DNA from: Actinomycetota bacterium
GTDB lineage: Bacteria; Actinomycetota; Thermoleophilia; Miltoncostaeales; Miltoncostaeaceae
Assembly (NCBI GenBank): GCA_005800465.1
Contig: SYFI01000050.1
Location: 1 to 8,107 of the forward strand
DNA length: 8,107 nucleotides
Direction: 5' to 3'
Shown here: in pieces, positions 1-6,109 of the stretch
Layout of the letters: every line of letters starts with the position of its first letter
How positions within the stretch are numbered: the stretch's first letter is position 1
Program-made: the position numbers and the translations under genes
The notes under the pieces: model-generated
The model's input: the letters and a program-made list of their open reading frames with translations, nothing else
What the model was told of the DNA's origin: nothing
The model's database searches: none

Positions 1-542
1 GGCACGCCGGCGTCGCGGAAGCGCTGCTGCCAGTAGTGCTCACGGCCAATGAACACGGGCACGCAATTCACAAAGCCACAACCGGCGGCGAGGATGTGCT
101 CCACATACCACTTGGTGGCCTGCTCGGAGCCCACTGGGAGGTATGACACCACCACGTCAGTCTTGGTCTCCTTGAGGAGACCCGTGATGTCAGCGGTCTC
201 GCCCGGGGCCTTCTCGATGATCTCGGAGAGGTACTTTCCCAGCCCGTCATGGGTCATGCCGCGAGCGACGGTGACACCGGTCTTCGGGACATCGGCGAGC
301 TTGATCGTGTTGTTCGGCTCGCAGAAGACGGCCTCAGAGAGGTCGGTCCCCACCTTGCGGGCGTCGATGTCGATCGCGGCCGTGAAGTTGATGTCGCGAA
401 CGTGGTATCCGCCCAGGACCGTGTGCATCAGGCCCGGGATGAAGTCGGTCTCGTTGGCGTCCTTGTAGAACTGAATGCCCTGAACGAACGACGAGGCACA
501 GTTGCCCACACCAATAATGGCGACATTGACAGTCTTGCTCAC
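1..542 (-). CDS. ino1: inositol-3-phosphate synthase (myo-inositol-1-phosphate synthase), 5' half, runs off the window
   Basis: The product converts glucose 6-phosphate to 1D-myo-inositol 3-phosphate using NAD+ in the cytoplasm, the first step of inositol lipid and mycothiol-type metabolism. About 180 residues are visible. The N-terminus carries the Rossmann NAD-binding motif GVGNCASS (residues 11-18). It is followed by PGLMH, GGYHVRD, CEPNNTIK, SYLPVGSEQA and FVNCVPVFI, which match the actinobacterial (mycobacterial Ino1) form, recalled from memory. The family is about 360 residues long, so the catalytic half lies beyond position 1. The GTG start at 542-540 is chosen because AGGGGAG lies just upstream with good spacing, and the protein begins as expected (VSKTVNVAIIGVGN). 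It sits 21 nt downstream of the CDP-alcohol phosphatidyltransferase on the same strand. Its product is the likely precursor for that enzyme, so the two probably form an operon. Identification is secure; only the 3' end is missing. Confidence 0.95.
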   Translation of the reverse strand, partial: MSKTVNVAIIGVGNCASSFVQGIQFYKDANETDFIPGLMHTVLGGYHVRDINFTAAIDIDARKVGTDLSEAVFCEPNNTIKLADVPKTGVTVARGMTHDGLGKYLSEIIEKAPGETADITGLLKETKTDVVVSYLPVGSEQATKWYVEHILAAGCGFVNCVPVFIGREHYWQQRFRDAGV

Positions 543-563
543 GTGTTGGGGTCTCCCCTTCGG

Positions 564-1130
564 TTACCTGTCCTCGGGCGTGCCGTCGGCATCCCGAAGT
601 GTGGAGTGTACGTAGGAAAGGCGCTGGGCGACCGTCACCAAGGTGCCGACGGCGAGGATTGTCACCACGATCTCGAGTATGGGCCCCACACCTCCGAAGA
701 AGATCCCGGCGCCGACCAGCACCAGGCGCTCAGTACGGCTCATCAGGCCGCCCTTGTTGGAGTCGACTCCCAGCCCCTCGGCACGGGCACGCGTGTACGA
801 CACCAGAAACGATCCGGCCAGTGCCGCGAAGGTCATGCCCACGGCCCATGTCGATCCCTCGCTGGCCAGCGCAACACCGATTCCCCCAAGCACAAAGCCC
901 TCACCCAGGCGGTCGAGCGACGAGTCGAGGAATGCCCCGAAGCGCGTGGCCTTCTCGGTCATGCGCGCCACCGACCCGTCAAACATGTCGCTGACGGATC
1001 CGATGACAAACACGATGCCGGCCGCGATCCACTGCTGGAAGCCCACGAGCACAGCCGTGGCAACGGCGCCTGTGAAGCCAAAGATGGTGATGGCGTTCGG
1101 GGTCACACCGGCCCGCACGAGCCCCCGCAC
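564..1130 (-). CDS. pgsA1: CDP-alcohol phosphatidyltransferase, probable phosphatidylinositol phosphate synthase; true start probably upstream
   Basis: This integral membrane enzyme probably joins CDP-diacylglycerol with inositol phosphate to make phosphatidylinositol phosphate. The family signature D-x2-D-G-x2-A-R-x8-G-x3-D-x3-D is perfect: D48, D51, G52, A55, R56, G65, D69 and D73, counted from the GTG at 1130. Several hydrophobic membrane segments follow, then SYTRARAEGLG and MSRTERL, which resemble the SYIKARAE and ERPERL stretches of mycobacterial PIP synthase. The adjacent inositol-phosphate synthase supports this substrate over glycerol phosphate. The open frame continues upstream to a TAG at 1236-1238, and the extra codons (RAAANPLVRG) align with the family N-terminus. 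The GTG at 1130 is therefore probably too short. No ATG, GTG or TTG exists in that extension. An ATT (1223-1221) or ATC (1226-1224) stands 9 or 6 nt after GGAG and would give about 219 residues, the normal family length. Family assignment is firm; the exact substrate is inferred. Confidence 0.85.
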   Translation of the reverse strand: MRGLVRAGVTPNAITIFGFTGAVATAVLVGFQQWIAAGIVFVIGSVSDMFDGSVARMTEKATRFGAFLDSSLDRLGEGFVLGGIGVALASEGSTWAVGMTFAALAGSFLVSYTRARAEGLGVDSNKGGLMSRTERLVLVGAGIFFGGVGPILEIVVTILAVGTLVTVAQRLSYVHSTLRDADGTPEDR

Positions 1131-1277
1131 GAGCGGGTTGGCGGCTGCCCGGGCTGCATCTGAGTAGCGCTGGCGCGCGCGCGGATTACTGGCGCCGCGG
1201 GCATCATCGGGCCGCGTGGGAATGATGCGTGTCTCCTACCGCTGTGAATAGGGCCGCACCCTCGCGCGGCAGGTGCC

Positions 1278-1283
1278 TAGGAT
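1278..1283 (+). promoter_or_regulatory. candidate -10 box TAGGAT for a leaderless FAH-family transcript
   Basis: TAGGAT fits the actinobacterial TAnnnT -10 consensus and ends 8 nt before the ATG at 1292. No Shine-Dalgarno sequence precedes that ATG, so the transcript would be leaderless or nearly so. No good -35 is visible. Nested short inverted repeats surround it: GCACC 1256-1260 with GGTGC 1272-1276, and GGCCGC 1252-1257 with GCGGCC 1285-1290. They may be chance in GC-rich DNA. Confidence 0.45.
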
Positions 1284-1291
1284 AGCGGCCG

Positions 1292-2094
1292 ATGCGCCTG
1301 TGCTCCTTCAGCGGACCGGATGGCCCCTTGCCCGGGCTCGTTGTGGGCGATGAGGTAGTCCCCCTTGCCGCCGTCTCAACCCTCGACATCATCACCGGCA
1401 CCGATCCCATCGCGGCTGGTGAGGCAATTCCGCTGGCCGGCCTCATGCTTGACGCCCCGGTTATTCCGGGTGCTGCCATTGCCATCGGCCTGGACTACAA
1501 GGCGCATGCCGCGGAGACCGGGCAGGAGTCCCCGGCTGAGCCTGTGTTGTTTGCGAAGATGCGCGGCAGGGTCAAACGCCCATCGGGGCCCGTGGTGCAT
1601 CCCGAGTGGACGCGCCGCCTCGACTACGAAGGCGAGCTTGGTGTGGTGATCGGGCGCCGGGCGCACCGGGTGTTGGCAGCTGATGCGCTGGGCCACGTGT
1701 TCGGATACATGGCGGTGAACGACGTGAGCGCGCGCGATCGCCAGAAGTCGGAGCCCTAGTGGATGCGTGTCAAGAGCGGCTGGGGGTTCATGCCAATGGG
1801 CTCGTGGATCACCTCGTCAGACGAGGTGATCCACAGACGCTGCGCATCCGCACCTGGGTGAATGACGAACTGCGCCAGAACACCAACACCGCCGACATGA
1901 TCTTCCCGGTGGCGGAACTTGTGGCCTCTGCATCGCAGGTGTTCCCACTTGAGCCCGGCGACATCGTCATCACCGGCACGCCGTCGGGCGTAGGAGTGGG
2001 GATGGATCCCATGAGGTTTCTTCAGCCCGGTGATGTCGTACGTATTGAGATCGACCGCCTGGGCACCATTGAGTATGCGATCGTGGCCCCATGA
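1292..2094 (+). pseudogene. fumarylacetoacetate hydrolase (FAH) family protein, interrupted by an in-frame stop and a frameshift
   Basis: Members of this family hydrolyse or isomerise acylpyruvates and related 2-oxo acids using a metal in the FAH fold; the exact substrate cannot be read. The first part (1292-1759, 155 codons) has GLDYKAHAAETG, the metal-ligand region DYEGELGVV (E113, E115) and VNDVSARDRQKSEP (D144). It then meets TAG at 1757-1759 where the family has Gln in the usual P-Q-W. The same frame continues with recognisable family sequence (WMRVKS, GFMPMGSWIT, DEV) to about 1828. Homology then moves to another frame at 1828: DPQTLRIRTW, NTADMIFPVAEL, EPGDIVITGTPSGVG and FLQPGDVVRIEIDRLG, ending with TGA at 2092-2094. 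One C-to-T change and one missing base explain everything; repaired, the protein would be 267 residues, normal for the family. Either it is a recent pseudogene or both lesions are sequence errors. The stop overlaps the next ATG (ATGA). Confidence 0.85.
1804..1834. repeat. perfect 31-nt palindrome (15-bp arms) inside the broken FAH gene
   Basis: The arms GTGGATCACCTCGTC (1804-1818) and GACGAGGTGATCCAC (1820-1834) are exact reverse complements with a single A (1819) between them. The right arm contains the point where the FAH reading frame shifts. Restoring the frame needs one extra base there, for example GTGGATCC instead of GTGATCC, and that would break the perfect symmetry. It lies in coding DNA and has no U-tract, so it does not look like a terminator. 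Confidence 0.9.
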
Positions 2095-2900
2095 GCGACC
2101 TCCGCGCAGATCTGGCGGACATGCGACGTGTCGTCGACTTCGGCGGCCTGGCATTCCCGCGTGGCGTGCTCGGGCCGGAGGCCGTGGACCTGGCCACCGC
2201 ACTCGGCCTGTCCGATGTCGACCCTGAACTGATTGACACCCTCGTGCGGCGCGTTGCCGCCGCGCATTGGATTGCCCTGCAGGGGCCTATGAACGCAGTG
2301 CTGGCGCGCGTAGAGGAGCCCACCAATGCGTCTGACGCCCAGGCGCTTGAGCGCGCACGGGCATTCGCCGAGGATGCCGACCCCGAGAACGCGTTCGCGC
2401 TCGCCCTGGCAGAGCGAACAGGGCACGAACTGGCCGCGGTGCGTGCCCGCGCCCTCGATCGCCTTGATGCACTTGCTGTGGCACAGGCCGATGGTGCGGG
2501 CCGCCCGGAGGCGCTGGTGGCGTTGGCATCTACCGCTGGGCGCATCACGGCCGATCTCCTCGATCTCGACCCCGACGACTTCGCCGTCGAGATCGCGGCC
2601 TACGCCGATGTCGACACCACGGCCGAGGCGGCATCGCCGGTATTGGTGCGCACCACGGGTGACAAGGAAATCCGGGCGTGGGCCCGCGAGGCCCTCTCGT
2701 CGCTCAACGTACCCGCCCCACCAAATGCCCTGGCGGCCGTGCGATCGCTGACCACTTGCCCGGTACCGGCTGACCCCACCGACGACGTGCTGTGGACGGC
2801 CACGATCATCGTGCTGGCGGAGGATGCCATTGACCTGGCCACGACCGCGGCTGCGTCTGACGACGACGACCCGGACGACAAACCGCACGCCGAGGCCTAG
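2091..2900 (+). CDS. hypothetical acidic Ala/Asp-rich protein
   Basis: I do not recognise this 269-residue protein. It is rich in Ala, Asp and Leu, looks largely helical and soluble, and has no signal peptide, no clear membrane span and no catalytic motif I can name. The N-terminal part (DFGGLAFPRGVLGPEAVDLATALGLSD, split here as DFGGLAFPRG and VLGPEAVDLATALG) looks ordered. The C-terminus ends in a low-complexity acidic tail, ASDDDDPDDKP. The ATG overlaps the TGA of the FAH gene (ATGA), so translational coupling with that gene is likely. A premature stop upstream could therefore lower its expression. Its TAG shares the bases CTAG (2897-2900) with the stop of the convergent amine oxidase. Codon use looks like that of its neighbours, with GC-rich third positions, which supports a real gene. 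The function remains unknown. Confidence 0.75.
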   Translation: MSDLRADLADMRRVVDFGGLAFPRGVLGPEAVDLATALGLSDVDPELIDTLVRRVAAAHWIALQGPMNAVLARVEEPTNASDAQALERARAFAEDADPENAFALALAERTGHELAAVRARALDRLDALAVAQADGAGRPEALVALASTAGRITADLLDLDPDDFAVEIAAYADVDTTAEAASPVLVRTTGDKEIRAWAREALSSLNVPAPPNALAAVRSLTTCPVPADPTDDVLWTATIIVLAEDAIDLATTAAASDDDDPDDKPHAEA

Positions 2901-4327
2901 AGGCGGGCGAGCACCTCGCGTGCGACGCGCTGCCCCGACTGCACTGCACCCTCCATAAAACCCGACCACTCGTCGCTGGTGTGCTCACCCGCGAAGTGGA
3001 ATGGTCCTTGGGGCCGCGCGGCGATGGTGGCGTAGTCGGCTTGCCCCGGGCGCGCGGCTGAATATGAACCCCGCGCGTAGGGATCTTTCGCCCAGGCGTG
3101 CACCACGGCACCGTCACGTGCCGCCGCCCGGGTACCGGGCGCCACGCGATCTATCAGCGCCAGGCGTGCCTGCACGATCGAACCCGGCGCCGGACCGTGG
3201 TCGGGTCCGGCAATGGTACGACCGGCAATCCCGCCCACAAGCGAGGTGAATGCCGTGCTCCCGGCGCCCTCACCCAGTGCCGAGTTCCACGTCTGCCCAA
3301 GCGCCGTGTCGCTTACGCCCTCGGCATCCCAGCCGTGGGCTCCCCATGCCGCGCTGCTGAACGGGATGATCACCTTCGCGTTGGTTCCCATGCCGTATGT
3401 GCGGATGACCTCGCGGGTTGGCGTGGAGAACCCCGACCGGCTCAGGTTGACCGTGCGCAGCACACCCGGCGAAAGCGTGATGACGGCCCGGTCGGGGCGC
3501 TCCACGCGCGGGCCGTCAGAGCCGGTGAGCAAAAGCGCCGGGCGCGACCCCTCACGCACCAGCCCGGTAAGCCGCGTGCCCCGCACGATGCGCTCCACAC
3601 CGACGCGCTTCTCCAGTGCCGCCACCAGGTTGCGGGTGCCACCATTCACGCGGTAGCGCTCAGCACTGTCGGCCATCTCGTTTGCGCCCGCTCCATCTGC
3701 CAGGTCGGTCACTACCCACAGCGCGGTGAGGGCCGACGGGTCAGCGCCGTACTCACCGGTGGTGAGCGCGCGCTGGTATCGCGCAAACGGTGAGCCCGTC
3801 CCGCCGGGGATGGCACCCCTCAGCCACTCGGCGGCGCTCATGGCATTGAGCCGGTCCTCGCCCAGTCGCTGCAGGTCGCGGGCAGCCCGCTGGGCAAGAC
3901 GTTCGCTGGATTCATCGGCCCAACCGCCCTCGCGTACGCGTCCCCCCACCAGGTTGCGCGCAACCCCGGATTCGTCCACAGCCGCCAGATCCTGCAGGGT
4001 GACGCCGCTCTCGCTGCACAGGCGGCGGATGGCCGAGTGATCGGCATCGATGAACTCCCCGCCGCACTCCACCCACCTGCCGGGCACCAAAGAGGTGTCG
4101 GTGAGCGTGCGCCCGCCGAGGCGATCACGGGCCTCCCATACGCGCACATCCACTCCGGCCTGCACCAGCACAAGTGCACAGGCCAGGCCGGAGAGGCCTG
4201 CGCCCGCCACATCAACCCGTGTGCCCGAGGCCACCCCCCGGCTGGGTGCGAACCCCGGCAGGGCGAGCGCCAGTGCACTCGCTCCGGCTGTCATCAGTGC
4301 CTCGCGCCGGGTGAGGCCCACCGTCAT
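2897..4327 (-). CDS. Tat-exported flavin amine oxidase (monoamine-oxidase/FAD-dependent oxidoreductase family)
   Basis: This 476-residue flavoprotein probably oxidises an amine to an imine or aldehyde, making H2O2, outside the membrane; the substrate is not readable. A twin-arginine signal (TRREALMTAG with R7-R8, hydrophobic stretch to about residue 25) suggests export of the folded, FAD-loaded protein. The FAD dinucleotide fold is clear: GAGLSG (42-47), acidic E65 and RLGGRT (69-74). Further family marks are WVECGGEFID (85-94), NGGTRNLVAAL (228-238), AKVIIPF with the conserved Lys318, DPYARGSYS (415-423), and the C-terminal FAGEHTS (445-451) with GFMEGAVQSG. The C-terminal FAD motif has no cysteine, so covalent flavin of the MAO type is not indicated. 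It starts 4 nt after the stop of the MTHFR-like gene with no evident Shine-Dalgarno sequence, so it is probably co-transcribed and translationally coupled. Family confidence is high. Confidence 0.92.
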   Translation of the reverse strand: MTVGLTRREALMTAGASALALALPGFAPSRGVASGTRVDVAGAGLSGLACALVLVQAGVDVRVWEARDRLGGRTLTDTSLVPGRWVECGGEFIDADHSAIRRLCSESGVTLQDLAAVDESGVARNLVGGRVREGGWADESSERLAQRAARDLQRLGEDRLNAMSAAEWLRGAIPGGTGSPFARYQRALTTGEYGADPSALTALWVVTDLADGAGANEMADSAERYRVNGGTRNLVAALEKRVGVERIVRGTRLTGLVREGSRPALLLTGSDGPRVERPDRAVITLSPGVLRTVNLSRSGFSTPTREVIRTYGMGTNAKVIIPFSSAAWGAHGWDAEGVSDTALGQTWNSALGEGAGSTAFTSLVGGIAGRTIAGPDHGPAPGSIVQARLALIDRVAPGTRAAARDGAVVHAWAKDPYARGSYSAARPGQADYATIAARPQGPFHFAGEHTSDEWSGFMEGAVQSGQRVAREVLARL

Positions 4328-4331
4328 GGCG

Positions 4332-5255
4332 TCAGGCGGTGCGGGCGGTCGTAAGACCGGCGCGCGAGAGGATCTCCGGCACGGAGTCTTCCCAGGCGAT
4401 GGCCATCACGTGGATGCCGGCTACGCCGGGGATGTCCTGCAGCGCTTGGATGACCTCCACACAGATATTCATACCTGTGTCGCCTTCGTCATCCGTCGAC
4501 TCCATGCGGTCGATCAGGTGGTCGGGCACCATGACGCCCCACACCTTGTCGCGCATGTGGTGCGCCATGCGCACATGCTTGAACGGGCCGACACCGATGA
4601 GCAACTTCGGGAGCGAGGGAAGGTCGGCGGCCTCAAGACGCGACATGAATGCCGCGACGCGCTCGGGCTCGTACACCAGCTGGGTCTGGAAGAAGTCGGC
4701 TCCCGCCTCCATCTTCGCCTTGATCTTTGAGATCTCCAAGTCCGGGTCATCGGCCGCTGGGTGCGCGGTGGCGCCGATCAACAGGTGCGGGGCCTCCCCA
4801 GCCAGTTCCTCCCCGGCTTCATTCATGAACCGACCGGACCGCAGCGACGCCTGCAGCCGAAGGAGCCCCATGGTATTGATGTCGTTGACCACGGCGGCAT
4901 CGGGGTGATTGCCAATGTGGATCGGGTCACCGCTCATGCACAGGGTGTTGTGGATGCCGAGCGCGGAGGCGCCTAGGATGTCGGAGGTGAGCGCCATGCG
5001 GTTGCGGTCACGCACGGTCATCTGCATGACCGGCTCGGCCCCGTTGTCGAGGGCGAGACGCGCGGACGCGAGCGGACACATGCGCGACTGGGCGGTCTGG
5101 TTGTCGGTGATGTTGAGGGCATCGGTCACCGCACCAAGTAGGCGGGCCTTATCGGCGATTACCTGGGGGTCGGCGCTCTTGGGCGGCCCGATCTCGCTTG
5201 TGATGGCGAATCGGCCCTCTGCAAGTGCGGTCTCAAGGCGTGTGGAAGCGTTCAC
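4332..5255 (-). CDS. methylenetetrahydrofolate reductase (MetF-like) family protein
   Basis: The family reduces 5,10-methylenetetrahydrofolate to 5-methyltetrahydrofolate with a flavin, feeding methionine synthesis or C1 metabolism in the cytoplasm. From the GTG at 5255 the protein has 307 residues, normal for the family. Visible marks are SEIGPPKSAD, with E21 at the position of the MetF catalytic Glu, and ALNITDNQTAQSRM. The stretch MTVRDRNR then leads through LGASALGIHN to MSGDP (D110 at the MetF flavin-site Asp), and FFQTQLVYEPE follows. The open frame extends to an ATG at 5390, but the added residues (MVIGIFITLHCFAGSG onward) look unlike the family and cross the promoter region, so GTG 5255 is preferred. 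No Shine-Dalgarno sequence precedes it. A TAGCGT box ends 8 nt upstream, suggesting a leaderless transcript. It belongs to the MetF-like group seen in several non-enterobacterial lineages, so true MTHFR activity is likely but not certain. Confidence 0.85.
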   Translation of the reverse strand: MNASTRLETALAEGRFAITSEIGPPKSADPQVIADKARLLGAVTDALNITDNQTAQSRMCPLASARLALDNGAEPVMQMTVRDRNRMALTSDILGASALGIHNTLCMSGDPIHIGNHPDAAVVNDINTMGLLRLQASLRSGRFMNEAGEELAGEAPHLLIGATAHPAADDPDLEISKIKAKMEAGADFFQTQLVYEPERVAAFMSRLEAADLPSLPKLLIGVGPFKHVRMAHHMRDKVWGVMVPDHLIDRMESTDDEGDTGMNICVEVIQALQDIPGVAGIHVMAIAWEDSVPEILSRAGLTTARTA

Positions 5256-5263
5256 GGAGGGCC

Positions 5264-5269
5264 ACGCTA
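5264..5269 (-). promoter_or_regulatory. candidate -10 box TAGCGT for the MTHFR-like/amine oxidase operon
   Basis: On the minus strand TAGCGT (TAnnnT) ends 8 nt before the GTG at 5255, with no ribosome binding site between. The spacing equals that of TAGGAT before the FAH-family ATG. This suggests a leaderless mRNA. No clear -35 is present. Confidence 0.4.
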
Positions 5270-5361
5270 GCAGGCAATTCGCGCAATCCAGAGGGCTACG
5301 TGCAGGGTAACGGGGTCCCGCAAAGTTTCTGTATGAAGCGGCGCCTGACCCCGCAAAACAA

Positions 5362-5369
5362 TGTAGGGT
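5362..5369 (+). promoter_or_regulatory. candidate extended -10 promoter TGTAGGGT for the secreted protein
   Basis: TGTAGGGT combines a TG extension with a TAnnnT -10 and lies about 33 nt before the ATG at 5403. The start would fall near 5376, giving a short leader that contains the ribosome binding site AAGGGGG (5389-5395), 7 nt from the ATG. Two direct copies of CCCGCAAA (5317-5324 and 5350-5357, 33 nt apart) lie upstream and could be an activator or repressor site. No strong -35 is seen. Confidence 0.45.
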
Positions 5370-5402
5370 GATGAAGATTCCTATCACCAAGGGGGCGCAG
5401 AC

Positions 5403-6044
5403 ATGAAGATCACTCCGTTCCTTGTTGCATCTGCCGCAGTGCTGGGAACCGCCGCTGTTCTCGTCGGCTCCGGCACAGCAGCCACCAGCACCAGCGAGCA
5501 GCTGATGATCAACCAGAAGATCTCACAGGCCGCGGTGCGTCGTTCGAACTCGGCGCTCAACTATCTGGCACCTATTCGCACCACCACGACCGACGCGGCC
5601 AACACGGGCGCAAATGGCGTGACGCCGATCAAGTTGGTGACTGGCTCCGGCCTGGGCTGGACCACGGCCCAGATCGCCAATGCTGCCGTGACGCCCGCCA
5701 AGCTCTCAAACCCGTCGTACTTCGCGGTCGTTTCGCAGATCGGTGCAATGCAGCGGGCCACCAGCGGCGTCACCGTGACGTCGGCGCTCACGGGTACCTC
5801 GACGTACACCGTGACGTTCCCCAGCAACGTCAGCCTGTGCGCCCCCGTCGTCACGGTACAGACATTCTCATCGGGGAGCGGCCTGAACTACGGTGCGTTC
5901 GCCACCGTGGGGCCGGGCACCGTGAACACTCAGTGGGTGGTCACCACGTACACCGGCCATAACGGTACGGGCAAGGACGCCGCTGGCACCGCGCAGGCGG
6001 GGAACCAAGACCCGGCAGCATTCAATCTGGTGGTGCAGTGCTAA
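5403..6044 (+). CDS. small secreted protein of unknown function with Sec-type signal peptide
   Basis: This 213-residue protein begins with a typical Sec signal: K2, hydrophobic residues about 5-23, and small residues SGTAATS near a likely cleavage site around residue 27. The mature part is rich in Thr, Ser, Gly, Ala and Val, as in extracellular beta-rich proteins. It contains TTAQIANAAVTPAKLSN (residues 87-103), a type of segment I associate with exported proteins of Thermoleophilia; that link is from memory. The only two cysteines are C146 (SLCAP) and C213, the final residue, and they could form a disulfide closing the C-terminal domain (about 118-213). No LPXTG, lipobox or enzyme motif is visible. 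It is a single-gene unit, with its own promoter-like sequence and ribosome binding site upstream and a strong hairpin 28 nt after its TAA. Being a real gene is likely; the function is unknown. Confidence 0.85.
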   Translation: MKITPFLVASAAVLGTAAVLVGSGTAATSTSEQLMINQKISQAAVRRSNSALNYLAPIRTTTTDAANTGANGVTPIKLVTGSGLGWTTAQIANAAVTPAKLSNPSYFAVVSQIGAMQRATSGVTVTSALTGTSTYTVTFPSNVSLCAPVVTVQTFSSGSGLNYGAFATVGPGTVNTQWVVTTYTGHNGTGKDAAGTAQAGNQDPAAFNLVVQC

Positions 6045-6071
6045 CAGCGCACGGTTAGTGCAGTAACGGAA

Positions 6072-6109
6072 CGGACGGCGGGGGCCTCAGACGGGGTCCC
6101 CGCCGTCCG
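6072..6109. terminator. bidirectional hairpin terminator between the secreted protein and phoU
   Basis: CGGACGGCGGGG (6072-6083) and CCCCGCCGTCCG (6098-6109) form a perfect 12-bp stem with a 14-nt loop. No clear U-tract follows on either strand, as is common for GC-rich actinobacteria. It stands between convergent genes. The phoU stop codon (6087-6089) lies in the loop, and one arm encodes the last residues of PhoU. It may serve both genes. Confidence 0.7.

Noticed and set aside
249..1163. Long plus-strand open frame opposite ino1 and the phosphatidyltransferase
   Set aside because: It is antisense to two recognised genes, has no family resemblance, and arises from GC-rich third-position bias.
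1757..1759. TAG read as an amino acid (stop recoding)
   Set aside because: Other genes here, including the unknown gene, the amine oxidase and bioY, end with TAG, and a frameshift follows anyway.
1804..1834. Transcription terminator
   Set aside because: It is inside coding sequence of the FAH gene and has no U-tract.
2022..2969. Long minus-strand open frame opposite the unknown acidic gene
   Set aside because: It crosses the ends of two neighbours and has Arg/Gly-rich shadow composition. The plus-strand frame has a coupled start and gene-like composition. It cannot be fully excluded without homologues.
3098..3793. Plus-strand open frame opposite the amine oxidase
   Set aside because: Composition is Arg/Pro/Ala-rich as expected of a shadow frame, and the opposite strand encodes a clear flavoprotein.
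5256..5390. Longer start (ATG 5390) for the MTHFR-like protein
   Set aside because: The added residues do not resemble the family N-terminus and would cover the divergent promoter region. GTG 5255 gives the normal length.
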